Source: Candidatus Villigracilis adiacens (GTDB taxonomy: Bacteria; Chloroflexota; Anaerolineae; Anaerolineales; Villigracilaceae). Taken from it: 64,000 nucleotides of DNA. Below are positions 43,328 to 52,995 of the stretch, one piece after another. The first letter of the stretch is position 1. Each line of letters starts with the position of its first letter. Position numbers and translations under genes: made by a program. The stretch is from NCBI GenBank assembly GCA_016703605.1, contig JADJBU010000004.1, positions 185,829 through 249,828 on the forward strand. Reading direction: 5' to 3'. The notes beneath the pieces are model-generated. The model saw only the letters and a program-made list of their open reading frames with translations. It made no database searches and was not told where the DNA came from.

Positions 43328-44910
43328 CTCCAAACTTCACCCCAGCCCGTGGATTTTTGCAGCACAGACGGTTTAATGTCGCCCAGTTTTTGTCCGCGTC
43401 CCTGGCAGGCGCGGATGTAGGCGGCGCTTCCGTCTTTGACCTGAATGGTTTGCGTTTCAGCGAGTTGACCCAACCTGCGGCAGTAGTCGTAGTGGAAGTT
43501 GGCGCGGAGGGAGGTATCTAGTTGGGTGGTCAGGTAGTCGGATAGTCGGTTAGTCGAGTTGTCGGCAAGTTCGATATAAAGGGTGTAATGAAAGGGCGGG
43601 GTGTCGTCGGGGGCGAGCATGTAGAAGATTGGATTCAGGTTATGTTTCGCAAAAAGTTCTTTCAACACTCCTGCCACAAATTGCTCGTTGAGTTTTTCGC
43701 CGAAGTAGTCCGAGACCCTATCCGCCTTGCCGATGAATTTGACGCAGGGGATTTGGTTGTAGAAACCCGTCACTTCCACGATGTCGTTGAGTTGATAGCG
43801 ATACAATCCCCCGCCGGTAGTGACGATGACAGAGTAGGTCTTTCCCTTTTCGAGTTGATGTGCGAGGAGAATATCGCCGTTTTCAGAGAGAAATTCAAAG
43901 TAGTGCGAAGTGACGGCAAGCGCGTTACCGTATCCCGTCAACGGGAAGGATACAAAGGCTTCGGTGGCAAGCAGTCCTTTGGGCTGGATGATTACATCAG
44001 GAAATAAATTCTGTAACTCACGCGCATAGGGTTCGGAAGCGCCGTCCGCCCAACAGGAGATCAGGGAGAGGCGCTGCCAGACGGAGGGGTAGTTGGTTGG
44101 GGAGAGTTTAGAAAGGGTACGAGAACGGGGTTTATTGGGTAATTGGTAATTGGTAATTGGGGATTGATTGGGTGGAGTTATGGTTCCATCAGCGAGGTCT
44201 TTTAGGAGGGAGTCCCACCAGGTTTCGAGTGGCGCGAGTAAAAGGGTGAGGAAGGTGGGATTCCAGACCGAGATCAGACGCAGGTCTTCGCAGCGCAAGA
44301 GATACAGCAAGGTGACATAACGGAAATCGTCCACATCTTGAATGTGTTTGACAAAGTTGGGAACCGCCATTAAAGATGATTCGATGACCGGACCGAATGA
44401 GCCAAGATAGGCGCTGTCTTCCTCGAAGCCGATGGGAATGCCTGAAGGTGTGCGGCGCGGACCAGCCGTCAGCGGGGAGATGCTCCAGTAAGCGGGACCA
44501 GTTATCAGGTCCGGGTGATGCGTGAACAGGTCGTGGATCCAGGCTGAGAGGGCGAGTCGAAATTCACGTTGGAGAGTCCGCGTGTAGGGGATCATCTTCG
44601 AGGCGGATGTGGAGCCGCTGGAAAGTTCGAAGAGTTGGACGGGGTCGCGGGTGAGGATGTCCTGTTCGCCGTTTGCGATGCGGGTGATGTAGGGGAGGTA
44701 ATCGTCGTAATTGGTAATTGGTAAATGGTGATTGGAGATTACCTGTCTACCTGTGTACTTGTCTACGTATTCTGTTTCTTGATTTTGAGTTAGATAGTTT
44801 CGCAATATACCCGCTTGCGTTTCAACAACATGACGCGAAGCATAATGAAAGTGCCTTGCGGCTTTGCGGGAGGTGAACAGCCAGAGACGATTGGCGAGCG
44901 CGGCTTTCAT
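43306..44910 (-). CDS. GH3-family acyl-adenylating ligase
   Basis: 534 aa of the GH3 auxin-responsive family, part of the ANL adenylating superfamily. Motif 1 is ELSSGSTSASKMIPYT (95-110); then LLATEAFVSFPL and GGLYRYQLNDIVEV stand for motifs 2 and 3 (ATP binding and Asp). In plants the family conjugates acids with amino acids; bacterial members are uncharacterised. Here it is the last gene of the radical SAM operon, overlapping the GNAT-like gene by 4 bp, and probably activates a carboxylic acid. Repeat-derived segments lie at about 56-66 and 255-265, and the C-terminal WSQKSGDF is encoded by a hairpin repeat. Confidence 0.85.
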   Translation of the reverse strand: MKAALANRLWLFTSRKAARHFHYASRHVVETQAGILRNYLTQNQETEYVDKYTGRQVISNHHLPITNYDDYLPYITRIANGEQDILTRDPVQLFELSSGSTSASKMIPYTRTLQREFRLALSAWIHDLFTHHPDLITGPAYWSISPLTAGPRRTPSGIPIGFEEDSAYLGSFGPVIESSLMAVPNFVKHIQDVDDFRYVTLLYLLRCEDLRLISVWNPTFLTLLLAPLETWWDSLLKDLADGTITPPNQSPITNYQLPNKPRSRTLSKLSPTNYPSVWQRLSLISCWADGASEPYARELQNLFPDVIIQPKGLLATEAFVSFPLTGYGNALAVTSHYFEFLSENGDILLAHQLEKGKTYSVIVTTGGGLYRYQLNDIVEVTGFYNQIPCVKFIGKADRVSDYFGEKLNEQFVAGVLKELFAKHNLNPIFYMLAPDDTPPFHYTLYIELADNSTNRLSDYLTTQLDTSLRANFHYDYCRRLGQLAETQTIQVKDGSAAYIRACQGRGQKLGDIKPSVLQKSTGWGEVWSQKSGDF

Positions 44911-45614
44911 CGCGCCATGCGCCTGCCTGCGGGGGTGAAGTTATCGGGGTGAACGCGGGTGAGGCAGACGAGTTCGTCGCCCAGATGGTGATGCGGGTTG
45001 ACCTTGATGTAGTGCGCCACATGCGGGTCGGAGAGACGCTCGTCAGTGACTTCGGCAACACCTTCGCGTAATGGGGTCGCGCCGTCCTTGAAGCGGACAA
45101 CGCCAAGGTCGGGATAAAAATCGTCGCCATAGCGGTGGGAGGCGAGGAAGTTCATCAGGCTTTGGGTTTCGGGCGGAGTGGGCTGGCTGTAGCAGGGATA
45201 AAACTCTTTGTAAAAAACCGTGAGGAAGCGATAGGTTTTGTAGCCCGAAGAGATCAACAGCCAATAGACAGGCTGGGGCATGTCTGCGGTTTTTTCGAGC
45301 ACGGTATGAATCCATTTTTTTGGGAGTTCGGGTGTGCCCCAATACGCGCGGCGGATGATGGTATCGCCGGAGTAAACGGCTGTGATGCGTTGCCCTTGAT
45401 AGTCGGTCTCGTAAATGCCGAGCGTGGAGAAGCCCTGCACTTTGTTCGTTTCGTCGTCGCGGATGAGGATGATCCAGTTCTTGTTGTTCAGGTCACGCTG
45501 GAAGATCGCGGGGGAAGTCTGCTCGAAATTTTCGCTGAAAACGCCGAACATTTCTTCGACGACGTTTGGCGCAAGTTCGCTTCGGTGGAGGGTGAGGCTG
45601 GTGAGGTGGGGCAT
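44907..45614 (-). CDS. GNAT-like protein of the radical SAM operon
   Basis: 235 aa, not firmly assigned. The N-terminal half has GNAT-like features: NWIILIRDDETNKVQGFSTLGIYE with a beta-bulge pattern, then VYSGDTIIRRAYWG. No classical RxxGxG pyrophosphate loop is seen, so acyl-CoA binding is doubtful. Overlaps the GH3 gene by 4 bp and lies 9 bp after the radical SAM gene upstream. A transfer of the GH3-activated acyl group is a reasonable guess only. Confidence 0.7.
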   Translation of the reverse strand: MPHLTSLTLHRSELAPNVVEEMFGVFSENFEQTSPAIFQRDLNNKNWIILIRDDETNKVQGFSTLGIYETDYQGQRITAVYSGDTIIRRAYWGTPELPKKWIHTVLEKTADMPQPVYWLLISSGYKTYRFLTVFYKEFYPCYSQPTPPETQSLMNFLASHRYGDDFYPDLGVVRFKDGATPLREGVAEVTDERLSDPHVAHYIKVNPHHHLGDELVCLTRVHPDNFTPAGRRMAR

Positions 45615-45623
45615 GATTTTTTT

Positions 45624-46982
45624 CTACGCCTCCGCCTTGTCAACGGGCCCCGCCGATTGGAACGGCGCAAGACGCGCAAGTTGGATGCCCTGCTTCTTGA
45701 GCGTTTCCTTTCTGAACAGGGGATTGTATGCCAGATACACGCCGAAGCGCAGGGGGTTGCGCATGTTGGTTTTGAAGTCGGTGACGCGGCGCAGGATGGA
45801 CGAAATACTGTTGAAATTCCGGCGCGCATGGAACGACCAGTGGGTCAATTCGTCTGCGGTCATGTGCGAGGGATGAAAGGCGGCATGGTTGTAACGGTAA
45901 TCGGGATGCAGCCACCATTTGCCCTCGTACATCAGGCGGTTTTCGGCTTGCAATTTGGCGTACAGCGGCGTGCCGGGATATGGCAGAAGGATGTTGAACG
46001 CCGCAAAGGTGAATTTATTTTCAAGCGCGAAATCGAGCGTGCGGCGGATCGAGTCGGGGGTATCGCCGTCGTGACCGACCGTGAACGCCGCCCAGGTCTG
46101 CAAGCCGTAATCGCGCAGGACTTCAATGGCTTTGGCGTAGACTTCATAGCCCGTCGAAAGATTCTGGTTTTTCTTCATCCCGCGCAGGGTGCTGGGATTG
46201 ATGGATTCGAATCCGATCACGTTGCCCAGGCATCCGCTTTTGACCATCAGCGACATCAACTCGCGGTCGCGGGTCATATTGATGCTGGCTTGCGAGACCC
46301 AGCGGATCTTGAGCGGGATCAGGGCGCGGAAAAGTTCCTTGGCGGCGGCAATATCGGAGATCATGTTATCGTCCACGAAAAAGATGAATTTGCGTTTCTG
46401 GTCTTCGATCTCGCGCAGGACGCGGTCGATGCTGCGGTGGTAATGCGTGTGCGTGAAGTAGGTGCTGGTGGCGCAAAACGTGCAGGTAAAGCGGCATCCG
46501 CGCCCGAATTGCAGGAGCGAAATGGGCAGGTATTTGCCGTCCTTGTAGAGATCGCGGCGAGTCAATGTGTCGGGTTGGGGAATGTGCGGTTCGCCGCGAT
46601 AAATCCGGCGGAGTCTGCCGCGCCGCGCGTCTTCCAGCACTTGATGCCAGATTCCCTCCGCGTCGTTGATCAGGATCGAATCGGCATGTTCCAGCGCCTC
46701 TTCGGGAATCAACGTCGGATGCATTCCGCCCATGATGACCGGCACGCCGCGTTTGCGGAACTCCGCCGCGATCTGGTATGAACGCTTCGCGCTGTAAATC
46801 TGCACGGTAATGCCGACAAGGTCGGTTGGCTCGTCGAAGGGGATCGGCTCAATGCGGTCATCGTAGAGCGCAACTTCCACATCGGGCGGGGTCAAACCTG
46901 CCAGCGCGCCAACCGAGAGCGGCTCCATGCGCGCTTCGTCCTCGTAGTTGCCAATGGCGGGGTAGATCAGCGTGATTTTCAT
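45624..46982 (-). CDS. B12-binding-type radical SAM protein E
   Basis: 452 aa. N-terminal B12-binding-like Rossmann domain (1-130), then radical SAM with C163-x3-C167-x2-C170 (GRGCRFTCTFC) for the 4Fe-4S cluster, and a C-terminal DUF4070-like region (FHPSHMTADELTHWSFHARRNF). The cobalamin DxHxxG motif is not visible, so B12 binding, if any, would be base-off without a His ligand. Overlaps gene D by 4 bp. One of five close paralogues sharing the block LTPPDVEVxLYDDRxEPIP (quoted loosely). Confidence 0.9.
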   Translation of the reverse strand: MKITLIYPAIGNYEDEARMEPLSVGALAGLTPPDVEVALYDDRIEPIPFDEPTDLVGITVQIYSAKRSYQIAAEFRKRGVPVIMGGMHPTLIPEEALEHADSILINDAEGIWHQVLEDARRGRLRRIYRGEPHIPQPDTLTRRDLYKDGKYLPISLLQFGRGCRFTCTFCATSTYFTHTHYHRSIDRVLREIEDQKRKFIFFVDDNMISDIAAAKELFRALIPLKIRWVSQASINMTRDRELMSLMVKSGCLGNVIGFESINPSTLRGMKKNQNLSTGYEVYAKAIEVLRDYGLQTWAAFTVGHDGDTPDSIRRTLDFALENKFTFAAFNILLPYPGTPLYAKLQAENRLMYEGKWWLHPDYRYNHAAFHPSHMTADELTHWSFHARRNFNSISSILRRVTDFKTNMRNPLRFGVYLAYNPLFRKETLKKQGIQLARLAPFQSAGPVDKAEA

Positions 46983-48349
46983 GCAGTCCTCACAAAATTA
47001 AAGTCCGGCGCGCCCAAAGACAGTTCGGCGACATCCAGCGGCATCCCGTTCCCCAGCGGCTCGCCCTGCTTGTTGAGAATCTCGCGGATCGAAGCGAGGT
47101 TGATCCCCAGGTATCCGAACATGTTGTACAACGAGCCCGAGTTCGACCTGGAGGCGATCATGCGTTTGAAGATCGAACTGTACGCGCCAAAATCGCTCCG
47201 TATCTTGAAGCAGCCCTCCGCCAGTTGTTCGGGAGTCATCTTTTTCGGGCGGAAGATGGTCTCGCCGTAGCGGTAGGAATCGTCCAGCCACCAGCGCGGA
47301 TAGATGAGGCGGTCCTCCTTCTTCAAGCGTTGAAATAAAGAAGTGGCAGGCGTGGGAATCAACGGGTTGAACTGCGCCAGCGCCAGCTTGGACTCCATCG
47401 CAAAATCGAAGGTACGGGCAAAGGCGTCGGGCGTATCGTTATCGTAGCCAAGCACGAAGGAACCGAAGACCATGATGCCGCGCTCGTAAAAACGCGCCAG
47501 CGTATTGGCGTACCCGCCGTATTTCAGGTTCCATTTTTTACGCATCATCACCAGGTTGGCCTCGTCCAGCGACTCAAACCCGACCAGGCAGCCCACGCAT
47601 CCGCTCTTCGCCATCAAATCCAGCAGGCGCGGATTTTGGGCAATGTCCAAACTCACCTGGCAGGACCAGTGAATGTTGTAGGGAATCAACGCCTCGAACA
47701 ATTTCTCCGCATACTCAAGGTTGTTGAAGAGATTATCGTCCGCAAAGAAAACGTATTTGCCGCGCAGTTCATCCACCTCCTTCAACACATCCTCCAGGCA
47801 GCGGCGCGGCATATCGCGTCCATAAAAGGCATGGATCGAGCAAAAGTCGCAGGCGTATTTGCATCCGCGCCCGATCTGAATCAAATGCAGCGGCTTGTAT
47901 TTCTTGCCCGCAAAAATTCGGCGGTCGGGGACCACGCCGTCAACCTCGAGATTGGGCGGCGACTGATACACGCGCTTCAACCTGCCCGCCCGCGTATCCT
48001 CCACGATCTGCGCCCAGACCGCCTCGGCATCGCCAATCGCAATCGCATCGGCAAATTGAAGGGCTTCCTCCGGAACCAGCGTGGGATGATAGCCGCCCAT
48101 CACCACCGGCACGCCGCGCGCGCGATAATGCGCCGCAAGTTGATAGGCATATTTCGAGGTAAAGGTCTCAAGGGTCAACGCCACGAGATCGGTCGGCTCG
48201 TCGAGCGGCACAGGCTCGATGCGCGCGTCATAAAATTTGATCTCCACATCCGGCGGAGTCAGCTTCGCCAGAATGCCAAAGACCAGCGGCTCGAGCGCGT
48301 CTGCCGCGCGACGGGATGTGATATGCGGACGAATAAACGTAATTCTCAT
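46979..48349 (-). CDS. B12-binding-type radical SAM protein D
   Basis: 456 aa, same domain order as its paralogues; cluster Cys C163, C167, C170 (GRGCKYACDFC). ADDNLF replaces VDDNxx of the others and the hydrophobic block after it differs. C-terminal region FRPKKMTPEQLAEGCFKIRSDF. It is separated from gene C by 81 bp with no repeat or promoter that I can recognise, and overlaps gene E by 4 bp. May act on a different intermediate of the same pathway (inference). Confidence 0.9.
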   Translation of the reverse strand: MRITFIRPHITSRRAADALEPLVFGILAKLTPPDVEIKFYDARIEPVPLDEPTDLVALTLETFTSKYAYQLAAHYRARGVPVVMGGYHPTLVPEEALQFADAIAIGDAEAVWAQIVEDTRAGRLKRVYQSPPNLEVDGVVPDRRIFAGKKYKPLHLIQIGRGCKYACDFCSIHAFYGRDMPRRCLEDVLKEVDELRGKYVFFADDNLFNNLEYAEKLFEALIPYNIHWSCQVSLDIAQNPRLLDLMAKSGCVGCLVGFESLDEANLVMMRKKWNLKYGGYANTLARFYERGIMVFGSFVLGYDNDTPDAFARTFDFAMESKLALAQFNPLIPTPATSLFQRLKKEDRLIYPRWWLDDSYRYGETIFRPKKMTPEQLAEGCFKIRSDFGAYSSIFKRMIASRSNSGSLYNMFGYLGINLASIREILNKQGEPLGNGMPLDVAELSLGAPDFNFVRTA

Positions 48350-48430
48350 TGGATAAAGTTCCTCGCTTCTTTGCGGACCTCGGTCCTGATTCGCCGACCC
48401 GGGCAGTATCCGCGCCGGGGCAGGTTCGCT

Positions 48431-49741
48431 TTACATCTCATCACGTCCCTCCCGAAAGCGGCGGAAGGCAGGCAGGTTCATCGCCGCAAACAGATAGATA
48501 TGCCAGGCATCCCTGCAATTGACGCGCGTATCGAAGAACCTCTGCGCCAGCGAGGGAATGCCGTAGAACTCGCGGTACAGTCGCACACGCGTCTCTTCCA
48601 ACTCCTCCGCCGACATGCCCTTCGGGTGAAAGACCACTTTGCCGTATTTATATTCGGGGTTCAACCACCAGTCCTGAATACGGATGCGCCCCTCGCGCGT
48701 GAAGGTCTCGTGCAGTTTCGTGCCGGGGTACGGCGTGAAGAGATTGAACAACGCCGCCAGCAAATGCTGCGAACGCGCAAACTCCACCATGCGGTTCAGC
48801 GATTCGGGCGTGTCGCCATCCATGCCGAGAAAAAACGACCCAAGGATGCCGATGCCGTGCTCGCGAAATATCCCCAGGGATTCCGCCAGGCTGCGGTTGG
48901 CAATGTTCCAGCTTTTGTTCACCTGCCGCAGGTTTGCCGGTTCGATTGACTCTATCCCTGCCAGAACGCCGAGACATCCGCTTGCCTGCATCAGCCGCAT
49001 CAACTCGGGGTCTTGCGCGGTTTGCAGGCTTGCCTGGCTCACCCAGCGGATCTTGAGCGGAATCAGTTCGCGGAACAACGCCTTCGCCGCCTCGCGGTCG
49101 GCGGTGATGTTATCGTCCACGAAAAAGACGAACTTGCGCCCGATGCGCTCGACCTCCTCCGCCACATCGCGCGGCGAACGATAGCGGAAGGAATGATTGT
49201 AAAAGGTGGAAACCGAACAAAAATCGCACAGATGCGGGCAGCCGCGGGTCGCCTCGACCATGCCGATGGGCGCGTATCCCTTATCGTCGAAGATCGAACG
49301 GTTTATCCTGAGGTCGCTCAACGGCGCCGACGTGTCGCGCCGGTAAAAACGCTGGAGTTGCCCGCGTTCGGCATCGCGGATGACCTGCTCCCAAACACCC
49401 TCGGCTTCGCCCGTCAGGACGGCGTCCGCGTGCCGGATCGCCTCCTGCGGCGCAAGCGTGGCATGATGCCCGCCCAACACGACCCGCGTCCCGCGTTTTC
49501 TGAACTCATCGGCAATCTGGTATGCCCGCCGCGCCGCAAACGTATGGAAGGAAATGCCAACCAGGTCGCGCGGCTCGTCGTAATCAATCGGTTCGAACCT
49601 GTCGTCAATCGCCTGCACTTCCACGCGCGGCGGGGTCAGCCCGGCGAGGTAGGCAAGCGTCAGCGGTTGAAGGAACCAGAACGGCTTCTCCTTCAAGTCC
49701 TTGTTCTCGATGGACGACGCCATGATCAATGTAACCTTCAC
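48431..49741 (-). CDS. B12-binding-type radical SAM protein C
   Basis: 436 aa from GTG 49741, chosen because AAAGGAGG lies 7 nt before it and it overlaps the stop of the SPASM gene as GTGA; the frame further upstream is the other gene. Cluster Cys C168, C172, C175 (TRGCPHLCDFC), then VFFVDDNITADREAAKALF and the tail FHPKGMSAEELEETRVRL. Same family as B, D and E. Confidence 0.9.
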   Translation of the reverse strand: MKVTLIMASSIENKDLKEKPFWFLQPLTLAYLAGLTPPRVEVQAIDDRFEPIDYDEPRDLVGISFHTFAARRAYQIADEFRKRGTRVVLGGHHATLAPQEAIRHADAVLTGEAEGVWEQVIRDAERGQLQRFYRRDTSAPLSDLRINRSIFDDKGYAPIGMVEATRGCPHLCDFCSVSTFYNHSFRYRSPRDVAEEVERIGRKFVFFVDDNITADREAAKALFRELIPLKIRWVSQASLQTAQDPELMRLMQASGCLGVLAGIESIEPANLRQVNKSWNIANRSLAESLGIFREHGIGILGSFFLGMDGDTPESLNRMVEFARSQHLLAALFNLFTPYPGTKLHETFTREGRIRIQDWWLNPEYKYGKVVFHPKGMSAEELEETRVRLYREFYGIPSLAQRFFDTRVNCRDAWHIYLFAAMNLPAFRRFREGRDEM

Positions 49742-50871
49742 GCCTCGCCTCCTTTCCAGACGGGTTTCATCCACTCGTGATAGAACGAGCAGTCGCGGCA
49801 GGCTTCGATGTCTTCAAAGCGTCCCTGCGCCATCAGTTCGCGCAATTGGTTCATGCGCGGTGAGTTGTATATCTCGCGGATGCTTTGTTCGCGGAGGTTG
49901 CCCAGCACCTCGCGGTTCGCCCAGTCGTTCGCGCACATCGGCACGTCGCCGTTCTCCAGAATGTGCATCAGGCTGAAGACGTAGGGGCAGGCGGGGTAGA
50001 CATGGCTCGCGCTGATGCGTTTGAGATGCGACAGCCATCGGTCGTAATCCATGATCTTGGACGGGTAGTTTCGCACCGTCCCGGAGCGGTTGTTGACGTC
50101 GAAAAAGAAGAGGTTGAAATCGCCCCAGCGCTCGCGGAAGACGCGCAGGTCTTCCCTGTTTTTTTGTTCGCGCACAAAACGCAGGTAGATGTTGACGTTC
50201 GACAAATCCATCTTCGAGAGCGCGTCCAGGTTATCCGTCACCTGCCGCCACGAAAGCCCGACCATGACGCGGTTGTAGGTCTCTTCATTGGCGGCATTCA
50301 GGCTGACGGTGATCAGGTCCACCCCGGCATCCATCAGGCGTTTGACGCGGACGGGAGTGAGCGGGCTGCCGTTGGTGACCAGTTCCACCAGTTGATGCGG
50401 CTGCGCCTTGCGTTTGAATTCCGCGACCCGTTCCTCCATTTTGACGTCCAGCAGCGGCTCGTTCTTGGACATGGGGACGAAGTCGTGCAAGCCGGGCTCG
50501 GCGGCGCATTCGTCCACAATTTTGGAATACAGCGCGTCGTCCATGATACGTTTTTCCTGCAAGTGGACGGTGTACGGGTAGGGGCAGAAGTCGCAGGCGG
50601 CGTTGCAGCGGTTGATGGTTTGCACCTGCAGGACGGCGGGGAAAAGTTCGCCGCGGGTCTTCATCCATTTGCGGATGTTGGGCAGGGTGAGCCGAAGCGT
50701 ATGCGCCCAATACCCCGTCCACCCGACAAGGCGGCGCACACGCGGGTTGGCGTACCCCGTGCGCGAGACAAGGAATGGCAGGGGCAGTCTTTCGAGGTTC
50801 ATGCACAGGACCACCAAAAGCCCTGCGATGAATCTGATGAATGGGGAAAGCAGAAGTTCAATCAGCCGCAT
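49738..50871 (-). CDS. Radical SAM/SPASM protein 2
   Basis: 377 aa. N-terminal hydrophobic extension (about 1-28) before the radical SAM domain, then C89-x3-C93-x2-C96 (NRCNAACDFCPYPYTVH) and a C-terminal SPASM-like part with CPYVFSLMHILENGDVPMC and CRDCSFYHEW for auxiliary clusters. Close paralogue of the protein at 51874-52995, with the Rieske gene between them. Overlaps the Rieske gene by 14 bp. Such enzymes often modify peptides or small molecules; no precursor peptide is found nearby. Confidence 0.9.
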   Translation of the reverse strand: MRLIELLLSPFIRFIAGLLVVLCMNLERLPLPFLVSRTGYANPRVRRLVGWTGYWAHTLRLTLPNIRKWMKTRGELFPAVLQVQTINRCNAACDFCPYPYTVHLQEKRIMDDALYSKIVDECAAEPGLHDFVPMSKNEPLLDVKMEERVAEFKRKAQPHQLVELVTNGSPLTPVRVKRLMDAGVDLITVSLNAANEETYNRVMVGLSWRQVTDNLDALSKMDLSNVNIYLRFVREQKNREDLRVFRERWGDFNLFFFDVNNRSGTVRNYPSKIMDYDRWLSHLKRISASHVYPACPYVFSLMHILENGDVPMCANDWANREVLGNLREQSIREIYNSPRMNQLRELMAQGRFEDIEACRDCSFYHEWMKPVWKGGEA

Positions 50872-51877
50872 GGAGACCTGTCAGGCTCGGGGGAGAATCG
50901 GCTTGGGGGGAAGAATCAGCCAGGGTCGCGGTCGGAAGCGAGTTCCAGTAGCGCATCCAGCCCATGAAACCGGAATCCACTTCGGGGAGGAGAATCCCGA
51001 ATTTGAATTGCAATCCGTTGACGATGGCGATGTCGTGGCGCAGGAAGGCAAGCGTGAGGCGGTGGGTGATTTCCATTAAGACCGGGCGAAGAAGGGCGGG
51101 GATTTTTCGGGCGCGGGCTTTGGTGATGGCGTTCAGCACAAAGATGCGCGAGGAGGTTTCTGTGACGGGCAGAGTGGCGAACATGATGTAGGTGGAGGTT
51201 CGGTCGCTGGTGGCGACGATGATATTGCCGCCGTAACAATCGGCGACCAGTTCCACTTCGCGCACGCCGATGGCGCGTAACAGGCGGTCGTTGTAGCCGT
51301 CGCCGCCCACGCTGGCGCGGAAGTTCAACCCGTAATGATGGGGCGAATTGATGAAGACTTTTGGTGTGCCTACCAGCGGGCGGTGATGCACGGTGGAAAA
51401 ATGCTGGGCGTCGTATGAGTTGGAAGCGAGGACCTGGTAGGGCGTGTCGAAGTCCATGACGGTGATGCGGCTGGTCTGGTGGAAGGCTTCGGCGGGAAAG
51501 TCGGGCGGGGGCGCATCCGGTTCGCCGCCGAGAAAGCCGAAGACGATTCCGTTGCGTTCCTCGATGCATAAAGCGGACTGTCTCGCGCGGTTCGGAATTT
51601 CAGACGCCATGGGGATGTGTTCGCACCTGCCGCCTGTGTTGAATTCCCAGCCGTGCATGGGGCATTGCAGCCGTTCGCCTGAGACTTTTCCGCGCGAAAG
51701 GTCGGCGCCCATGTGGACGCAGGTGGAGGTCATTACGCCGACCCGCCCCTGCTGTGAACGATACAACACCAGCGGAACGCCGAAGGCGGTCTGGCGCAGG
51801 AGTTTGCCGCGCTTCAAGGCGGACGATCCCGCCAGCGGATACCAGGCTTTGGGAAAGGATAGTTTTTTTCCGCTCAT
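50858..51877 (-). CDS. Rieske-type oxygenase
   Basis: 339 aa from ATG 51877, which overlaps the preceding stop as ATGA. Rieske [2Fe-2S] site C53-x-H55 ... C72-x2-H75 (CVHMGADL...QCPMHGW). Mononuclear iron site D156-x2-H159-x4-H164 in SYDAQHFSTVHH. This layout is that of oxygenase alpha subunits, giving hydroxylation or desaturation with oxygen. No reductase gene lies next to it. An oxygen-using enzyme among radical SAM enzymes is unusual. Confidence 0.87.
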   Translation of the reverse strand: MSGKKLSFPKAWYPLAGSSALKRGKLLRQTAFGVPLVLYRSQQGRVGVMTSTCVHMGADLSRGKVSGERLQCPMHGWEFNTGGRCEHIPMASEIPNRARQSALCIEERNGIVFGFLGGEPDAPPPDFPAEAFHQTSRITVMDFDTPYQVLASNSYDAQHFSTVHHRPLVGTPKVFINSPHHYGLNFRASVGGDGYNDRLLRAIGVREVELVADCYGGNIIVATSDRTSTYIMFATLPVTETSSRIFVLNAITKARARKIPALLRPVLMEITHRLTLAFLRHDIAIVNGLQFKFGILLPEVDSGFMGWMRYWNSLPTATLADSSPQADSPPSLTGLHAAD

Positions 51878-52995
51878 GCGGTTGTCTCCGTTTCGCCCGC
51901 CAGCAGCCATTCATGCAGGAAGGAACAGTCGCGGCAGGCTTCGATCTCTTCGAAGCGTCCCTGTTCCATCAACTCGCGAATCTCGTTCATGGCTTTTGAA
52001 TTGTATATTTCGCGGATGCTTTGCGTATTCACATTTCCAAGGAGGTGGCGGTGATGCCAGTCGTTCGCGCAAAGCGGCACGTCTCCATTGGAAAGCACAT
52101 GCATGATGCCGAAGGCGTGCGGACAGGACCCCTTGAAGAGGACGCGCCCCATGCTTTTGCGAATTTTTTTGAACAGGAAACTCTTGACGGGCTGGAGCCG
52201 GTCGTAATTGTCGAGCGCGCCGGAGCGGTTGTTGACTTCGTAGGCGACGACGTTCAAGCCCCTGCCCTTCCAGTATTGATTGAATGCCGGGAGTTCGCCT
52301 TCGTTGCCGGTCTGCCGGACATAGCGCAAAAAGATGTTGACCCTTGCCTTCAACGGGGAGTCGGCTATCGCCTCGAGGTTTCGGACGACCTGTTTCCACG
52401 ACAAGCCTTCTATGATCGAGTTGTAGGTCGCTTCGGTAAAGGCGCTCAGGCTGAAGGTGATGGTATCCACTCCGCTTTCGACCAGCCGTTGAAAACGCGC
52501 CGGGGTGAGCGCGCTGCCGTTGGTGACGACCTCGACCATTTGATGGGGTTTTGCGATGCGCTTGAATTCGGCGATGCGGCTTTCCATTTTGACGTCGAGC
52601 AATGGTTCGCCCTGCGCCATGGGGACAAGTTCGACGAATCCGTCCTCGCCCGCGCATTCGGCGGCGATGCGGGAGTAGAGCGCGTCGTCCATGATGGAGC
52701 GCGGCTCCAAATGGACCGTGTACGGGTAGGGGCACATCTGGCAGGAGGCGTTGCAGCGGTTGATGGTCTGCACCTGCAAGACAACCGGGAAGAGTTCAGC
52801 GCGGCGTGCGCGCCATGCCTCGAGATTGGGGTTGGTGACCCATGTTCCGCGCAGGAGGTAGGTGAGGCTGGTGATGTTGCGGACGTTCGGATTCTCCCAG
52901 CCGGTTTTGGAGCGAAAGAAGGGAAAGAGACGGACGAGCGCCCAGTTGGCGGCGGTTAGCAGCAGGTCCAGAAAGGCGTCGAAAATTCGGTTCAT
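51874..52995 (-). CDS. Radical SAM/SPASM protein 1
   Basis: 373 aa, closely similar to 49738-50871. N-terminal hydrophobic stretch (LLLTAANWALVRLFPFF), cluster Cys C81, C85, C88 (NRCNASCQMCPYPYTVH), C-terminal CPHAFGIMHVLSNGDVPLC and CRDCSFLHEW. Overlaps the next gene by 4 bp and the previous one (GNAT-like) by 4 bp. The membrane-associated N-terminus suggests a hydrophobic substrate. Confidence 0.9.
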   Translation of the reverse strand: MNRIFDAFLDLLLTAANWALVRLFPFFRSKTGWENPNVRNITSLTYLLRGTWVTNPNLEAWRARRAELFPVVLQVQTINRCNASCQMCPYPYTVHLEPRSIMDDALYSRIAAECAGEDGFVELVPMAQGEPLLDVKMESRIAEFKRIAKPHQMVEVVTNGSALTPARFQRLVESGVDTITFSLSAFTEATYNSIIEGLSWKQVVRNLEAIADSPLKARVNIFLRYVRQTGNEGELPAFNQYWKGRGLNVVAYEVNNRSGALDNYDRLQPVKSFLFKKIRKSMGRVLFKGSCPHAFGIMHVLSNGDVPLCANDWHHRHLLGNVNTQSIREIYNSKAMNEIRELMEQGRFEEIEACRDCSFLHEWLLAGETETTA

